From Bradyrhizobium sp. SZCCT0153 (GTDB taxonomy: Bacteria > Pseudomonadota > Alphaproteobacteria > Rhizobiales > Xanthobacteraceae), in the NCBI RefSeq assembly GCF_018129995.1, contig NZ_JAFCKS010000006.1:186001-250000 (forward strand): a DNA stretch of 64,000 nucleotides. The letters are read 5' to 3'. This document shows, piece after piece, positions 50,832 through 59,811 of this stretch; position 1 is the first letter of the stretch, and every line of letters starts with the position of its first letter. The position numbers and the translations under genes are program-made. The notes beneath the pieces are model-generated. The model searched no databases. It had not been told where the DNA came from and saw only the letters and a list, made by a program, of their open reading frames with translations.

Positions 50832-52067
50832 ATGCCGGGTCGTCGCGAAAACCTTGCTGCCCTCGCCATGCTTGCTGCCGGCGTGCTCGTCACGACACCG
50901 GCCTCGGCGCAGAAGAAGTACGACCCCGGAGCCACCGATACCGACATCAAGATCGGCAACATCATGCCCTATAGCGGGCCGGCGTCGTCCTATGGCGTGA
51001 TCGGAAAGACCGAGGCCGCCTTCTTCAAGATGATCAACGACCAGGGCGGCATCAACGGGCGCAAGATCAATTTCATCAGCTATGACGATGCCTATTCCCC
51101 GCCGAAGGCGATCGAGCAGGCGCGCAAGCTGGTCGAGAGTGACGAAGTCCTCTTGATATTCCAGCCGCTCGGCACGCCCTCGAATTCGGCGATCATGAAA
51201 TACATGAACGCCAAGAAGGTGCCGCAGCTCTTCGTCGCCTCCGGCGGCACCAAGTTCGGCGACCCCAAGAACTTTCCCTGGACCATGGGATTCCAGCCGA
51301 ACTATCAGAGCGAGGGCCGGATCTACGCAAAATACATCCGCGACAATTTTCCAAACGGCAAGATCGCGGTGTTCTGGCAGAACGACGATGCCGGCAAGGA
51401 CCAGTTCAAGGGCCTGAAGGACGGGCTCGGCGACAAGGCCGGCATGATCATCGCCGACAAATCCTACGAGGTCAGCGACCCCTCGATCGACTCGCAGATC
51501 GTCGCCCTGCACGATTCCGGCGCCGACATCTTCTTCTCATGGGCTGCGCCGAAAGGTTCGGCGCAGGCGATCCGGAAAGTCGGCGAGCTCGGCTGGAAAC
51601 CAAAATTCTTCCTGGCCAACACCGCGACCTCGGTCGCCTCGGTGCTCAAACCGGCCGGGCTCGACTATTCCAAGGACATCATCTCGACCGTTTATCTCAA
51701 GGACCCGACCGATCCGACCTGGGACAAGGATCCGGCGGTGGTCAAATGGCGCGAATTCATGGACAAATATTACCCTGACGGCGACAAGGCCAATTCCAAC
51801 AATGTTTACGGCTATGTGCAGGCCGAGGCGATGGCGCAGGTGTTGAAGCAGTGCGGCGACAACCTCACCCGCGAGAACGTCATGAAGCAGGCCGCGAACC
51901 TGAAGGACTTTCACACCGACCTGATGCTGCCCGGTGTCATGGTCAACACCTCGCCCGACGACTACTTCCCGATCGAGCAGATGCAGCTGATGCGCTTCAA
52001 CGGGCAGGCCTGGGAGCTGTTCGGCGACGTCATCACCGGCGAGGTCGGCCACGAGCGCGGCCAGTAG
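50832..52067 (+). CDS. LivK-type ABC substrate-binding protein
   Basis: A 411-residue periplasmic binding protein of the branched-chain amino acid (HAAT) class: signal peptide ending ASAQK (about 1-27), then IKIGNIMPYSGPASSYGVIG, INDQGGINGRKINFISYDDA and VFWQNDDAGKDQFKGLKDG. Ribosome binding site GGGGAGAG precedes it. No permease or ATPase genes adjoin, so it is an orphan that must use a transporter encoded elsewhere, a common situation in Bradyrhizobium. Solute unknown: branched-chain amino acids, aromatic acids and others are all possible. Its stop directly abuts the stop of the convergent ligase gene. Confidence 0.92.
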   Translation: MPGRRENLAALAMLAAGVLVTTPASAQKKYDPGATDTDIKIGNIMPYSGPASSYGVIGKTEAAFFKMINDQGGINGRKINFISYDDAYSPPKAIEQARKLVESDEVLLIFQPLGTPSNSAIMKYMNAKKVPQLFVASGGTKFGDPKNFPWTMGFQPNYQSEGRIYAKYIRDNFPNGKIAVFWQNDDAGKDQFKGLKDGLGDKAGMIIADKSYEVSDPSIDSQIVALHDSGADIFFSWAAPKGSAQAIRKVGELGWKPKFFLANTATSVASVLKPAGLDYSKDIISTVYLKDPTDPTWDKDPAVVKWREFMDKYYPDGDKANSNNVYGYVQAEAMAQVLKQCGDNLTRENVMKQAANLKDFHTDLMLPGVMVNTSPDDYFPIEQMQLMRFNGQAWELFGDVITGEVGHERGQ

Positions 52068-53348
52068 TCAGGACTGGGCCCTGGCTTTCACCTTCAGTGC
52101 CATACCGCCGGCCACGCCGACGCCCAGCACATACATCCAGCCCTCGTGGAAATCGAACAGATGCGAGTTCAGCAGTGAGCTCGCGATGTTCTGCACAACG
52201 ACCACGAGGCCGATCCAGGCCGCAATTCCGTCGCCAGTGAACAGGCGAAAATGTGCGATCCACATCGCGTAGAGCAGAACCACGCCGAGGAGGCCCCACT
52301 GGACGGCGACGTTGAGGGCCTGGTTATGCGGATTGCTGACGATTTCGGTATCGAGGGCGTTGTCGCCGACAGCCGCACGTTCGAACTGCCGCTTGATCGA
52401 TCCCGTGCCGTGTCCCACCAGAGGTGCCTCGGCAAAGGCATGAAGCGACTTGCGCCAATAGGTCAGCCGCTGGGCCGTTGAGGCGCGGTTGATGTCTTCG
52501 TGGCCGTGGCGGTATTCGACGGCGATGTCCGTGATGCGCTGGCGCAGATAGGGCGACGCCGTCCAGGCCAGCGCGCTCGCGGCGACCGTGCCCGCGAGCA
52601 GCACCAGCGCCGCGCGCCGGCCCAGATGCCTCCACGCGAACAGGGCGAGCAGCACCGCGATGCAGAGCAGCGCCGTGCGGGCGGCGGCGACGAACGCCAT
52701 GTTGGTGACGAACAGCAGGATCAGCGCCAGACAGGCGGCGGTCGCGGCCGGCTTGCTGCGGCGCCAGTAATTCAGCGCGGGCAGCGCCAGCGCAGACGCG
52801 CAAAGCGTGAATTCCTGGCTCTGGTCGATGTAGTTCTTGACGGGAACGCCTGATGATGCCGTCGCGGTGAGCTTCCAGGCGGGATCGAGCAGCACGATCC
52901 TGGAGTAGACCGCGAGCAGCGCGCAGGAGGCGAGAAAGGCGAGACCCACCCGGAAGCCGCGTTCCGATCGGCTGAAATGGTAGAGCAGGGGAGGAACGAG
53001 CGCGAGCTTTGCGACCGGCTTGATCGCATGCAGCCGGTCGGCCCACGCACCGTCCGACCAAAGCGTGCCGAGAAGCGCGAGCAGCATCAGGGCGAAGGGC
53101 AAGGCCAGCGCTGGCTGCACGAGCTTGCGCGCATAGTCGCGCCAGTCGATGGTCGGCGTCACCGCAAGCAGCCAGAGCCCGACGAAGATCGAAGGCGCCG
53201 TGGTGGACCATGGCAGCGACGCCGCGATCAGGACGGCCAGCATATCGGCGGCCCGGATCAGCGTGGCCGGGTTGCGCCAGGTCTGCCACCGACTGTGCCC
53301 GCCGTGCCGATCGGCAGGACCGGGCCACATCGCGGTTTCGGCGGTCAT
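52068..53348 (-). CDS. O-antigen ligase/polymerase-like membrane protein
   Basis: A 426-residue protein with about ten to twelve membrane helices and a large periplasmic loop with the Wzy_C/WaaL-type pattern LVGHGTGSIKRQF and SNPHNQALNVAVQWGLLG. It either joins a polysaccharide to its lipid acceptor or polymerises repeat units at the periplasmic face. The start ATG at 53348 lies 2 bases after the glycosyltransferase stop; the longer frame upstream overlaps that gene. Last gene of the ABC-type polysaccharide operon, which usually needs a ligase rather than a polymerase. Confidence 0.87.
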   Translation of the reverse strand: MTAETAMWPGPADRHGGHSRWQTWRNPATLIRAADMLAVLIAASLPWSTTAPSIFVGLWLLAVTPTIDWRDYARKLVQPALALPFALMLLALLGTLWSDGAWADRLHAIKPVAKLALVPPLLYHFSRSERGFRVGLAFLASCALLAVYSRIVLLDPAWKLTATASSGVPVKNYIDQSQEFTLCASALALPALNYWRRSKPAATAACLALILLFVTNMAFVAAARTALLCIAVLLALFAWRHLGRRAALVLLAGTVAASALAWTASPYLRQRITDIAVEYRHGHEDINRASTAQRLTYWRKSLHAFAEAPLVGHGTGSIKRQFERAAVGDNALDTEIVSNPHNQALNVAVQWGLLGVVLLYAMWIAHFRLFTGDGIAAWIGLVVVVQNIASSLLNSHLFDFHEGWMYVLGVGVAGGMALKVKARAQS

Positions 53349-53350
53349 CT

Positions 53351-54739
53351 CTATGACGCGAGCTGCTCGGCGACGAGGCTCTCGGCGGCCGCCTGATGCC
53401 CGAGGAAGTCGCGGGCCTGGGTCTCGTAGCCGTAACGCTCGGCAAGCTCGTGCCACCGCGCCCGGATCCTGCCGCGGCACTCATCCTGCCGCGTCAGCAC
53501 GCGGGTGACGGAGGCCGCGATGGAGTCGGTCGAGAACGGGTCGAAATAATCGGCGAGCTCGCCTGCGACCTCGCGGAAGACGGCGATGTCAGAGCACAGC
53601 ACCGGCGTGTTCGCGGCCAGCGCCTCGATGATCGGCACGCCAAAGCCTTCGGCGAAGCTCGGCATGATCAGCCCGTGCGCCTCCGCGATCAAAACCGCTT
53701 TTTCCTGCTCGTCGACATAGCCGGCGAAGCGGACGTTTTGCGGCAGATTGCGCATCCGGCTGATCTGGCCGGCATGGCCGATCACGACGAGATCGGCCTG
53801 GGGCACGCCACGGAAGGCACGGATGACGGTAGCGACGTTCTTGCGCGGCTCGTTCGACACAATGACGACGAAGCTCGGCCGCCCCGGACGCCCCGACGGG
53901 GCTGGGAGGTGCAGGACATCCGGGGCGTCGAACCGGGTGCGGGGATACACGACCCGCGCCGGTAGGTGCGCAAATTGCGGCAACAGTTCCCTGAACCGCA
54001 TCATGCTGTAGTTTGAAACGAAGGCGAGCTCGTCGGCCTGCCGCAGGCTGGTGAGGAGCCGCGACAGGAACAGCCGCGTCGCGACGTCGCTGAGCTTGAG
54101 GTCGGTGAGCGGCAGCAAATCGTGGACGACGCAGATCACCTTGGCGTTCGGCCTACGCTTGATCGCCACCCGGGTCGGAGTGTCCACGACGATGACGTCG
54201 TAGTCGCGGGCGTCGACGCGCGGCGGCGGCAGCAGGAAGAAGGCCGAGGAATCTTGATAGCTGTAGAAGCCGGGCTCGAGCTGGAACTCGTCGAATAGCT
54301 CGAGATGGCGCAGGTCCGGAGGGACGTATTCGAGCGCCGCGGTCTTGTTCTCGATCAGCCGCGCATTGAGCCCACGCAGCCCGATTGCGCGCAGGAAGCA
54401 GAGGACATAGTCCCACGACACCGACATGGAGGCCCTGTGGCGCAGCCAATCGAGTGTGCGCCGCAGGCCATTGCGCGCCCGCGGCTCACCCATGTTGATC
54501 TCGTCGAGGTAGCGGTACAGGACGAGCAATTCGATGTTGCGTGACTGGGCCGAAAACAGCTTCGTGCGCCGCTCGCGCCGGCGGAGCTTGCGATAGCGCC
54601 GGCTGGTCTCCACCAGCAGCGTCAGCTCATGGCCTTCGGCCGCGAGCGAGCGCATCAATTCGCGCGTGAAGTGGAAGATGCCGCGCTTGTGGTTGGGCTC
54701 GCCCAGCGCTTCGGAGACGACAAGGATGTTCTGTTTCAT
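53351..54739 (-). CDS. GT4-type glycosyltransferase
   Basis: A 462-residue GT-B glycosyltransferase, cytoplasmic. N-terminal acceptor domain begins ILVVSEALGEPNHKRGIFHF; the C-terminal donor domain has VIVSNEPRKNVATVIRAF, VRFAGYVDEQEKAVLIAEA and the GT4 Glu pair in SFAEGFGVPIIEALAANTP. The ATG at 54739 overlaps the ATPase stop by 4 bases; the much longer frame upstream is a shadow of the ATPase gene. It adds one sugar, identity unknown, to the glycan exported by this operon. Confidence 0.92.
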   Translation of the reverse strand: MKQNILVVSEALGEPNHKRGIFHFTRELMRSLAAEGHELTLLVETSRRYRKLRRRERRTKLFSAQSRNIELLVLYRYLDEINMGEPRARNGLRRTLDWLRHRASMSVSWDYVLCFLRAIGLRGLNARLIENKTAALEYVPPDLRHLELFDEFQLEPGFYSYQDSSAFFLLPPPRVDARDYDVIVVDTPTRVAIKRRPNAKVICVVHDLLPLTDLKLSDVATRLFLSRLLTSLRQADELAFVSNYSMMRFRELLPQFAHLPARVVYPRTRFDAPDVLHLPAPSGRPGRPSFVVIVSNEPRKNVATVIRAFRGVPQADLVVIGHAGQISRMRNLPQNVRFAGYVDEQEKAVLIAEAHGLIMPSFAEGFGVPIIEALAANTPVLCSDIAVFREVAGELADYFDPFSTDSIAASVTRVLTRQDECRGRIRARWHELAERYGYETQARDFLGHQAAAESLVAEQLAS

Positions 54740-55476
54740 GCGCGTTTCTCGCAAAGCTCGAAGGTGTGCGTGGCCGGCGGCTCGACCGTCACGGTCGAGG
54801 CGATGCGGCCGTGATCGAGATTGATGATGCTGGTGCAGGTGCGGCGCAGCAGCGGCTGGTCGTGCGAGGCGATGATCACGATCGCCGCCTGCGACACGAG
54901 GTTCAACAGCCGCTCCTGTGCCTTCTCCGCAAAATGCTCGTCGACGACGCTGAGCCATTCGTCCAGCAGCAGGATGTCGGCCGGAAATGCGGTGGCGGTC
55001 GCGAACAGCACCCGCATCAGCATGCCCGAGGAGAACATTCGCAGCGGCAACCGCTGCATGCGCGCCTCGAGCTCGGTGAATGCCCAGATATCGTCGATGA
55101 CGCTGCGGGTCGGCTTGCGGCCGCTGATACGCAGCAGCAGCGCGATATTGTCCTCCGCCACGAAATCCAGGTTGACGCCGGCGTTGAGGCCGAGCAGGGG
55201 CACGACGTTGCCCTGGACCGCGATGCTGCCGCTGCTCGGCGGATAGACGCCGGCGATCAGGCGCAGCAGCGTCGACTTGCCGGAGCCGTTGGGCCCGGCA
55301 AGCCCGATGCGGGCGCCGGCTTCGGCCTCGATCGTGACGTTGTCGACGGCGCGGATGATCCGCATCTCGCCCGGCTCGCGGATGATGTGCCCGAGCAGCC
55401 GCCGCTTCAGCGAGAAGTCGTAGGCGCCGTAGAGTGGATAGTCGAGACAGATGTTGCGAAGGCTGATCGAGACCAT
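54736..55476 (-). CDS. polysaccharide ABC exporter ATP-binding protein (Wzt/KpsT-like)
   Basis: A 246-residue ATPase. Walker A GPNGSGKST (61-69), signature FSSGM (148-152) in place of the common LSGGQ, Walker B DILLLDE (167-173) and switch His205. The FSSGM form and the N-terminal stretch YGAYDFSLKRRLLGHI are typical of Wzt, TagH and KpsT exporters. No C-terminal carbohydrate-binding extension, so chain length is not read by this subunit. It pairs with the permease half of the upstream fusion protein, which ends 3 bases before. Confidence 0.93.
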   Translation of the reverse strand: MVSISLRNICLDYPLYGAYDFSLKRRLLGHIIREPGEMRIIRAVDNVTIEAEAGARIGLAGPNGSGKSTLLRLIAGVYPPSSGSIAVQGNVVPLLGLNAGVNLDFVAEDNIALLLRISGRKPTRSVIDDIWAFTELEARMQRLPLRMFSSGMLMRVLFATATAFPADILLLDEWLSVVDEHFAEKAQERLLNLVSQAAIVIIASHDQPLLRRTCTSIINLDHGRIASTVTVEPPATHTFELCEKRA

Positions 55477-55479
55477 GCG

Positions 55480-57408
55480 TCAGATCCAGAATGCGGCTTT
55501 GCGCAGGTGGACCAGCGTCAGGACGCTCGCAACGATCAGCAGCGCCAGCGCGACGAGGACGTAGACGATGCTGGTGGGATCGATATGTCCGCCCGCGAGC
55601 GGCTCGCGCCACACCGCGAACAGATGCGTCAGCGGATTGAGCCGCATCACGGTCGAGCGGTGGTTGATCATGTCCGACGACCAGATGATCGGCGAGGCGA
55701 GAAAGGCCAGCATCAAGGTGGATTCGATGATCGGCTTGAGGTCGCGGTAGCGCGTCGCCATGGCGCCGAGGACGAGGCTGAGAGCGAAGGTGCACGCCAC
55801 GAACAGCAGGAGGCCGGGCAGCGCCGCCAGTGCGTGAGAGAGATCGTGCGGCGACAGGATCAGCCACAGCGCCAGCGGCACGCAGGCGTTATGCAGCGCG
55901 AACAGCGCCTGGCGGAACGTGCATTGCAGGAGGAAGATGACCGGCGGCAGCGCCCGGTCGCGGATCAGGCTCGCGGAGTTCTGGAGCGCCGTGGTCGCAT
56001 CGAGCACCACGCTGTTGAGGAAGGTCCAGGCCGTCATCGACAGTGCCAGCATCGGCAGGCGTGCCAGCATGTTGGCGTTCGACATCTGCCCGATCACCGA
56101 GCCCAGCACCGCGACCACGATCGCCATCTGGAGCGACATCCAGAACGGGCCGAGCAGCGAGCGCACGTAGCGGTGGCGCATGTCGGACCAGGCCAGCGCC
56201 GCCGCGATCCGGACGGTGTCCAGCCAGCCGGTCGCCTGCGGCGGCTCTGCGATTGCCGATCGCTCCTCGCTCGGGGCGGCGACGGCGTCGCGGTAGACGG
56301 CTTCCATGCCCTGCCTGAAGGCCGTGGCCGAATAGCGGGTGAGGGCGCGCGTCCGCGCCGAAAGGCCCATGCAGCGGCGGCGCTCGGGGTCGCGGATCAG
56401 GGTGTCGATGGCCTCACCCAGCTTCTCGGCATCGCCGGGCGGCACGGTGATCGCCTCCATGCCGTGGCGGGCGACGCGCGGCACCGCGGTGTCGAGCGCC
56501 GTGTTCACGACCGGACGGCCGGCGGCCATGGCCTCGAGCTGGGCGAGGCCGAAGGTCTCTGCATTGGTGACCGACGGCATCACGAAAACGTCGGCGAGGC
56601 ACATCAGCTTGATGCGTTCGCAATCGTTGACCGAGCCGAGCAGGCGGACACGGTCGCCGAGGCCGAGATCCAGGATCAACTGCTGGAGCCGCGACCGCTC
56701 GGCGCCCTCGCCGATGATCCAGACCTCGAAACTGTGCGCGGCAGCGGCGCGGATCAGTACGTCGAAACCCTTGTAGGGCACGAGCCGGCCGCAGGCGAGC
56801 ACCAGCCGGCCGCGATCGTTGACATGGTGCGGCTCGATCTTCGGCCAGTCGTAACCTGAGGTGTCGATGCCGAACGGCACGACGTGGCATTTGTCCTCGA
56901 ACTCGCGCAGCGACGGCGTGTTGTCGACCAGCACGTGGTCCGAGACGATGATCGCCTTGGCGCGGCGCAGCGTCCGCCGCATCAGGGGTTCGATGAACCA
57001 GCGCAGGCCGGCATGGGTGACGATGTCGGCGTGCCAGTGCACCACCAGCGGCCGGTTGCGACCGAACCCGAAGGCGAAGACGAGCTCGGCTAGCGGGAAG
57101 GGGGCGTGGAGCGCGAGCAGGTCGTGCTCGGCGATCTTGCGCCACAGCCGCCAGGGATAGGTGGGCGCGGCCGGAAGCGACAACAGATTGCCGAACGAGC
57201 GGACGCGCTCGACCTGCACGCCGTTGACGACGATGTCGCGCGGAGCTGCCGACCGGGAGCAGACCAGCACGGCTGAGGCGAAGGCGTCCTTCAGGCTCGC
57301 GCAGATGTCGCGGATCACCGTGAGCGTGCCGCCGAACAGGTCGGGATAGTAGATCTTGAAGATGTGCAGCACCGACGGACGGCGCGGGGTTTCGCTGGTG
57401 TGATGCAT
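55480..57408 (-). CDS. fusion: GT4 glycosyltransferase + ABC-2 polysaccharide permease
   Basis: One uninterrupted 642-codon frame. Residues about 12-375 are a complete GT4 enzyme (HIFKIYYPDLFGGTLTVIRD, HWHADIV, ACGRLVPYKGFDVLIRAAAA, TFGLAQLEAMAAGRPVVN); a linker about 376-392 leads to an ABC-2/Wzm-type permease of six helices (LAWSDMRHRYVRSLLGPFWM, about 400-420, then MATRYRDLKPIIESTLMLAF and the end LTLVHLRKAAFWI). These are normally separate proteins. A fusion ties sugar transfer to export at the membrane. Domain calls are strong; the coupling idea is inference. Confidence 0.92.
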   Translation of the reverse strand: MHHTSETPRRPSVLHIFKIYYPDLFGGTLTVIRDICASLKDAFASAVLVCSRSAAPRDIVVNGVQVERVRSFGNLLSLPAAPTYPWRLWRKIAEHDLLALHAPFPLAELVFAFGFGRNRPLVVHWHADIVTHAGLRWFIEPLMRRTLRRAKAIIVSDHVLVDNTPSLREFEDKCHVVPFGIDTSGYDWPKIEPHHVNDRGRLVLACGRLVPYKGFDVLIRAAAAHSFEVWIIGEGAERSRLQQLILDLGLGDRVRLLGSVNDCERIKLMCLADVFVMPSVTNAETFGLAQLEAMAAGRPVVNTALDTAVPRVARHGMEAITVPPGDAEKLGEAIDTLIRDPERRRCMGLSARTRALTRYSATAFRQGMEAVYRDAVAAPSEERSAIAEPPQATGWLDTVRIAAALAWSDMRHRYVRSLLGPFWMSLQMAIVVAVLGSVIGQMSNANMLARLPMLALSMTAWTFLNSVVLDATTALQNSASLIRDRALPPVIFLLQCTFRQALFALHNACVPLALWLILSPHDLSHALAALPGLLLFVACTFALSLVLGAMATRYRDLKPIIESTLMLAFLASPIIWSSDMINHRSTVMRLNPLTHLFAVWREPLAGGHIDPTSIVYVLVALALLIVASVLTLVHLRKAAFWI

Positions 57409-57415
57409 GATGGCG

Positions 57416-57577
57416 TCAGCCTGCGAGAAGGGCTGCGACGAACGGTGCGGCCAGCACCGATAAGAAGATCACGCCGCGCAGCAGCGCCGGCAGCATCGGC
57501 TCGATAGCGCCATGTCGCCGTCCGGGAACCGGCACGGCATGCAGCGAACTGGAAATGCGGACCAAGCGGTCAGCCAT
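57416..57577 (-). CDS. possible 53-residue membrane leader protein
   Basis: ATG at 57577, preceded by AAGGGA, opens a 53-residue frame with a basic N-terminal half (MADRLVRISSSLHAVPVPGR) and one C-terminal helix (LLRGVIFLSVLAAPFVAALL). It ends 7 bases before the fusion gene starts, a spacing suited to coupled translation. No family recognised, so it may be a real small membrane partner or a leader peptide. Confidence 0.4.
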   Translation of the reverse strand: MADRLVRISSSLHAVPVPGRRHGAIEPMLPALLRGVIFLSVLAAPFVAALLAG

Positions 57578-57624
57578 GGGTGTGAGTCCCTTTACGTCGC
57601 GCCCCTCAGTGGCGTCTGGTATAT

Positions 57625-57641
57625 GTGGGAAAAGTTACCAC
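57625..57641. promoter_or_regulatory. 17-bp operator-like palindrome, copy 1
   Basis: GTGGGAAAAGTTACCAC: arms GTGG and CCAC around a 9-base centre. It shares spacing and half-sites with the copy at 57664, 39 bases further on. Together they look like two sites for one dimeric regulator between divergent operons. Confidence 0.5.
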
Positions 57642-57663
57642 GTCAATCGCGAAGTAGAAAAAA

Positions 57664-57680
57664 GTGGGATTGTGTCCCAC
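57664..57680. promoter_or_regulatory. 17-bp operator-like palindrome, copy 2
   Basis: GTGGGATTGTGTCCCAC: perfect 6-bp arms GTGGGA/TCCCAC, ending 24 bases before the DUF6502 start. Likely overlaps the promoter, suggesting repression, perhaps by the DUF6502 protein itself. Confidence 0.55.
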
Positions 57681-57704
57681 GCGGGGCTTCGATACAATTC
57701 AGAC

Positions 57705-58595
57705 ATGAATGCCAAGCCCGGGTCCAAAGCAGCGGCTCCACAGCCGAATGCCGCCGCGAAGCTGCACGCGCCGCTGGCGCGGCTGCTGCGCCCGCTCGTG
57801 CGGCTCTGCATTCGCAGCGGCATGACGTTTCCGGCGCTGGCGCAATTGCTCCGCGAGCTGTTCGTCAACGTCGCCGAGCACGATTTCGCCCTGGAGGAGA
57901 AAGAGCAGACCGACAGCCGTGTCAGCCTGCTCACCGGAATCCACCGCAAAGAGGTGGCGCGGCTGCGCGGCGCCGGCGCGCCCGTGCACGAGGCACCGGC
58001 CGCATTGTCGCTTACGAGCGCGGTGATCGCGCGCTGGATCGCCGCACCCGAATTCACCGATGCGAAGGGCGAGCCGCTGGCGCTGCCGCGCACGGCCGAG
58101 GGCGACGCGCCGTCGTTCGAGCAGCTGGTCGCTTCCGTCACCAAGGACGTACGGCCGCGCGCGGTGCTGGACGAATGGATCGACCGCAAGCTGGTCACCA
58201 TCAACGCCGCTGACGAGATCGAGCTGGTCGAGGCAGCTTTCGTTCCGAGCGGCGAGGACGACAGCAAATGGCACTATCTCGGCCGCAATCTGCACGACCA
58301 TATCGCCGCGGCCGCGCAGAACGTCTCGGGCGCAGCGCCGCGCTTCCTCGAACGCGCGGTGCACTACAACAACATCTCGCCGAAGCTGGCGCGGCGCCTC
58401 GAGGCACGCTCGCGCGAGCTTGCGATGGACGCGCTGAAGACCGCCAACCGCGAAGCCAACCGCGCGCTCGCCAAGGACAAGGGCGGTGACGCCCGCTGGA
58501 ATTTCGGCATCTACATCTACAGCGAAGATGCGGATGAGCAGGCAGAGGCCAAGGAAAGTGGCAAGGAAGGTGGCAAGCAAGGTGGCTCGTCATGA
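57705..58595 (+). CDS. DUF6502 family protein, HTH-like N-terminus
   Basis: A 296-residue cytoplasmic protein of the DUF6502 type. The N-terminal half reads like a winged-helix DNA-binding region (PLVRLCIRSGMTFPALAQLL, then DSRVSLLTGIHRKEVARLRG), consistent with a regulator; the C-terminal half is helical and ends in a Gly/Lys tail. The ATG at 57705 follows the second 17-bp palindrome. It overlaps the DUF5666 gene by 4 bases, a pairing I recall from other proteobacteria, so the two act together. Function not established. Confidence 0.78.
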   Translation: MNAKPGSKAAAPQPNAAAKLHAPLARLLRPLVRLCIRSGMTFPALAQLLRELFVNVAEHDFALEEKEQTDSRVSLLTGIHRKEVARLRGAGAPVHEAPAALSLTSAVIARWIAAPEFTDAKGEPLALPRTAEGDAPSFEQLVASVTKDVRPRAVLDEWIDRKLVTINAADEIELVEAAFVPSGEDDSKWHYLGRNLHDHIAAAAQNVSGAAPRFLERAVHYNNISPKLARRLEARSRELAMDALKTANREANRALAKDKGGDARWNFGIYIYSEDADEQAEAKESGKEGGKQGGSS

Positions 58596-59773
58596 GGCGG
58601 CCGCCGCTGATCTCCCGCCGCCTGCTGCTGACAGGGTTTTGGCTCGCCGGCACGGCGTTGGCCCATGCGCAGACCAGGCGCGGCACCGATCAGGGCATCG
58701 GCGGCACCGGACTCACGCGCGGTGACGACCACGGCATCGGCGGCACCGGCATCGTCGGCGTGATCCAGCGGTTCGGCAGCATCTACGTCAACGGCGAGCG
58801 CATCGCTTACGCGAGCGACGTGCCGGTCCGGATCGACGGCGAGGCGGCAAGCCCCAAGGCTCTGCGCATCGGCCAGCTCGCGCGCGTGGTCGCGACCCGT
58901 CAGGCCGACGGCACGCTCGTCACGCGCAACATCACGATTGCGAGCGAGGTCTCCGGTCCGGTGGAAGCCGTGAAAGGCAACGAGCTGACGGTGCTCGGTC
59001 AGAAGATCGTCGCAAGCGACAAGGAGCGCAAGCTTCGCGCGGGCATGCAGGTGGCCGTCTACGGCCTGCGCCGAACCGACGGCGTGATCGTCGCAAGCCT
59101 GGTCGAGCCGCGGCGCGATGCGGCGGCGCGCGTTACCGGTCTCGTCGAGCGCGGGCCCGACGGTCTGCGTATTGGCGGGCTGAAGCTGAACAACGTCGAT
59201 CCGCTGCTGGTCGGCCAGCGCGTCCAGATCGAGGGCAGCGCGAGCGAGGGCGCGATGCAGGCCGCGCGCACCCGGATCGACGATTTCTCGGATCTCGTCG
59301 GCGCAAGCCGTCTTTCGATCGAGGCTTATGTGCAGCGCGCGGGATCGAACCTGCAGCTTGGCTCCGGGCTCATCGCCCATGACGGCTCGCGCTTCGGCCC
59401 GGCGGCCGGCGAAGCCCGCATGGTGGTCAACGGCGCGTTCGATCGCTCGCGCGGGCTCCAGGTGGATTCGTCTCAGGCGATCGGCCAGGGGCCGGGAGCA
59501 CCTCCGTCCGGCGGCGGCAATCCCAATCGGCCGTCCGGCGGTTCGATCCTGCATCCCAATCGCGGCGCGCCGACTCCGGGCGGTGGTCAGCCCGGGACTC
59601 CGACGCCGGGAGCGAGCCCCGGTTCAACACCCGGCGCGGCGCCATCAGGACCGACCGGCCCGTCAGGCCCCGGCGGTCTGGGTGCGCCCGGTGGGCCCAT
59701 GGGTCCCGGTAGCGGAATGGGGGGCGGCGGCTTCGGTGGTCCCGGAGGCGGGATGGGCGGAGGCCGGCGCTAA
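58592..59773 (+). CDS. DUF5666 exported repeat protein
   Basis: A 393-residue protein: twin-Arg-rich signal peptide (RRLLLTGFWLAGTALAHAQ), a GIGGTG-repeat segment (about 33-54), several DUF5666 beta-barrel units (about 55-290; ITIASEVSGPVEAVKGNELT, VTGLVERGPDGLRIGGLKL) and a Gly/Pro-rich, low-complexity tail. DUF5666 domains are OB-like repeats seen in secreted proteins of unknown role. The RR pair could direct export by the Tat pathway, which is inference. Translationally coupled to DUF6502. Confidence 0.85.
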   Translation: MRRPPLISRRLLLTGFWLAGTALAHAQTRRGTDQGIGGTGLTRGDDHGIGGTGIVGVIQRFGSIYVNGERIAYASDVPVRIDGEAASPKALRIGQLARVVATRQADGTLVTRNITIASEVSGPVEAVKGNELTVLGQKIVASDKERKLRAGMQVAVYGLRRTDGVIVASLVEPRRDAAARVTGLVERGPDGLRIGGLKLNNVDPLLVGQRVQIEGSASEGAMQAARTRIDDFSDLVGASRLSIEAYVQRAGSNLQLGSGLIAHDGSRFGPAAGEARMVVNGAFDRSRGLQVDSSQAIGQGPGAPPSGGGNPNRPSGGSILHPNRGAPTPGGGQPGTPTPGASPGSTPGAAPSGPTGPSGPGGLGAPGGPMGPGSGMGGGGFGGPGGGMGGGRR

Positions 59774-59811
59774 GTGCCGCTTGAGCCGAAAGGGAGCAGC
59801 GCGAGTCTGGT

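Noticed and set aside
54766..56859. 697-codon plus-strand frame
   Set aside because: Antisense to the ABC ATPase and the glycosyltransferase-permease fusion, both strongly supported.
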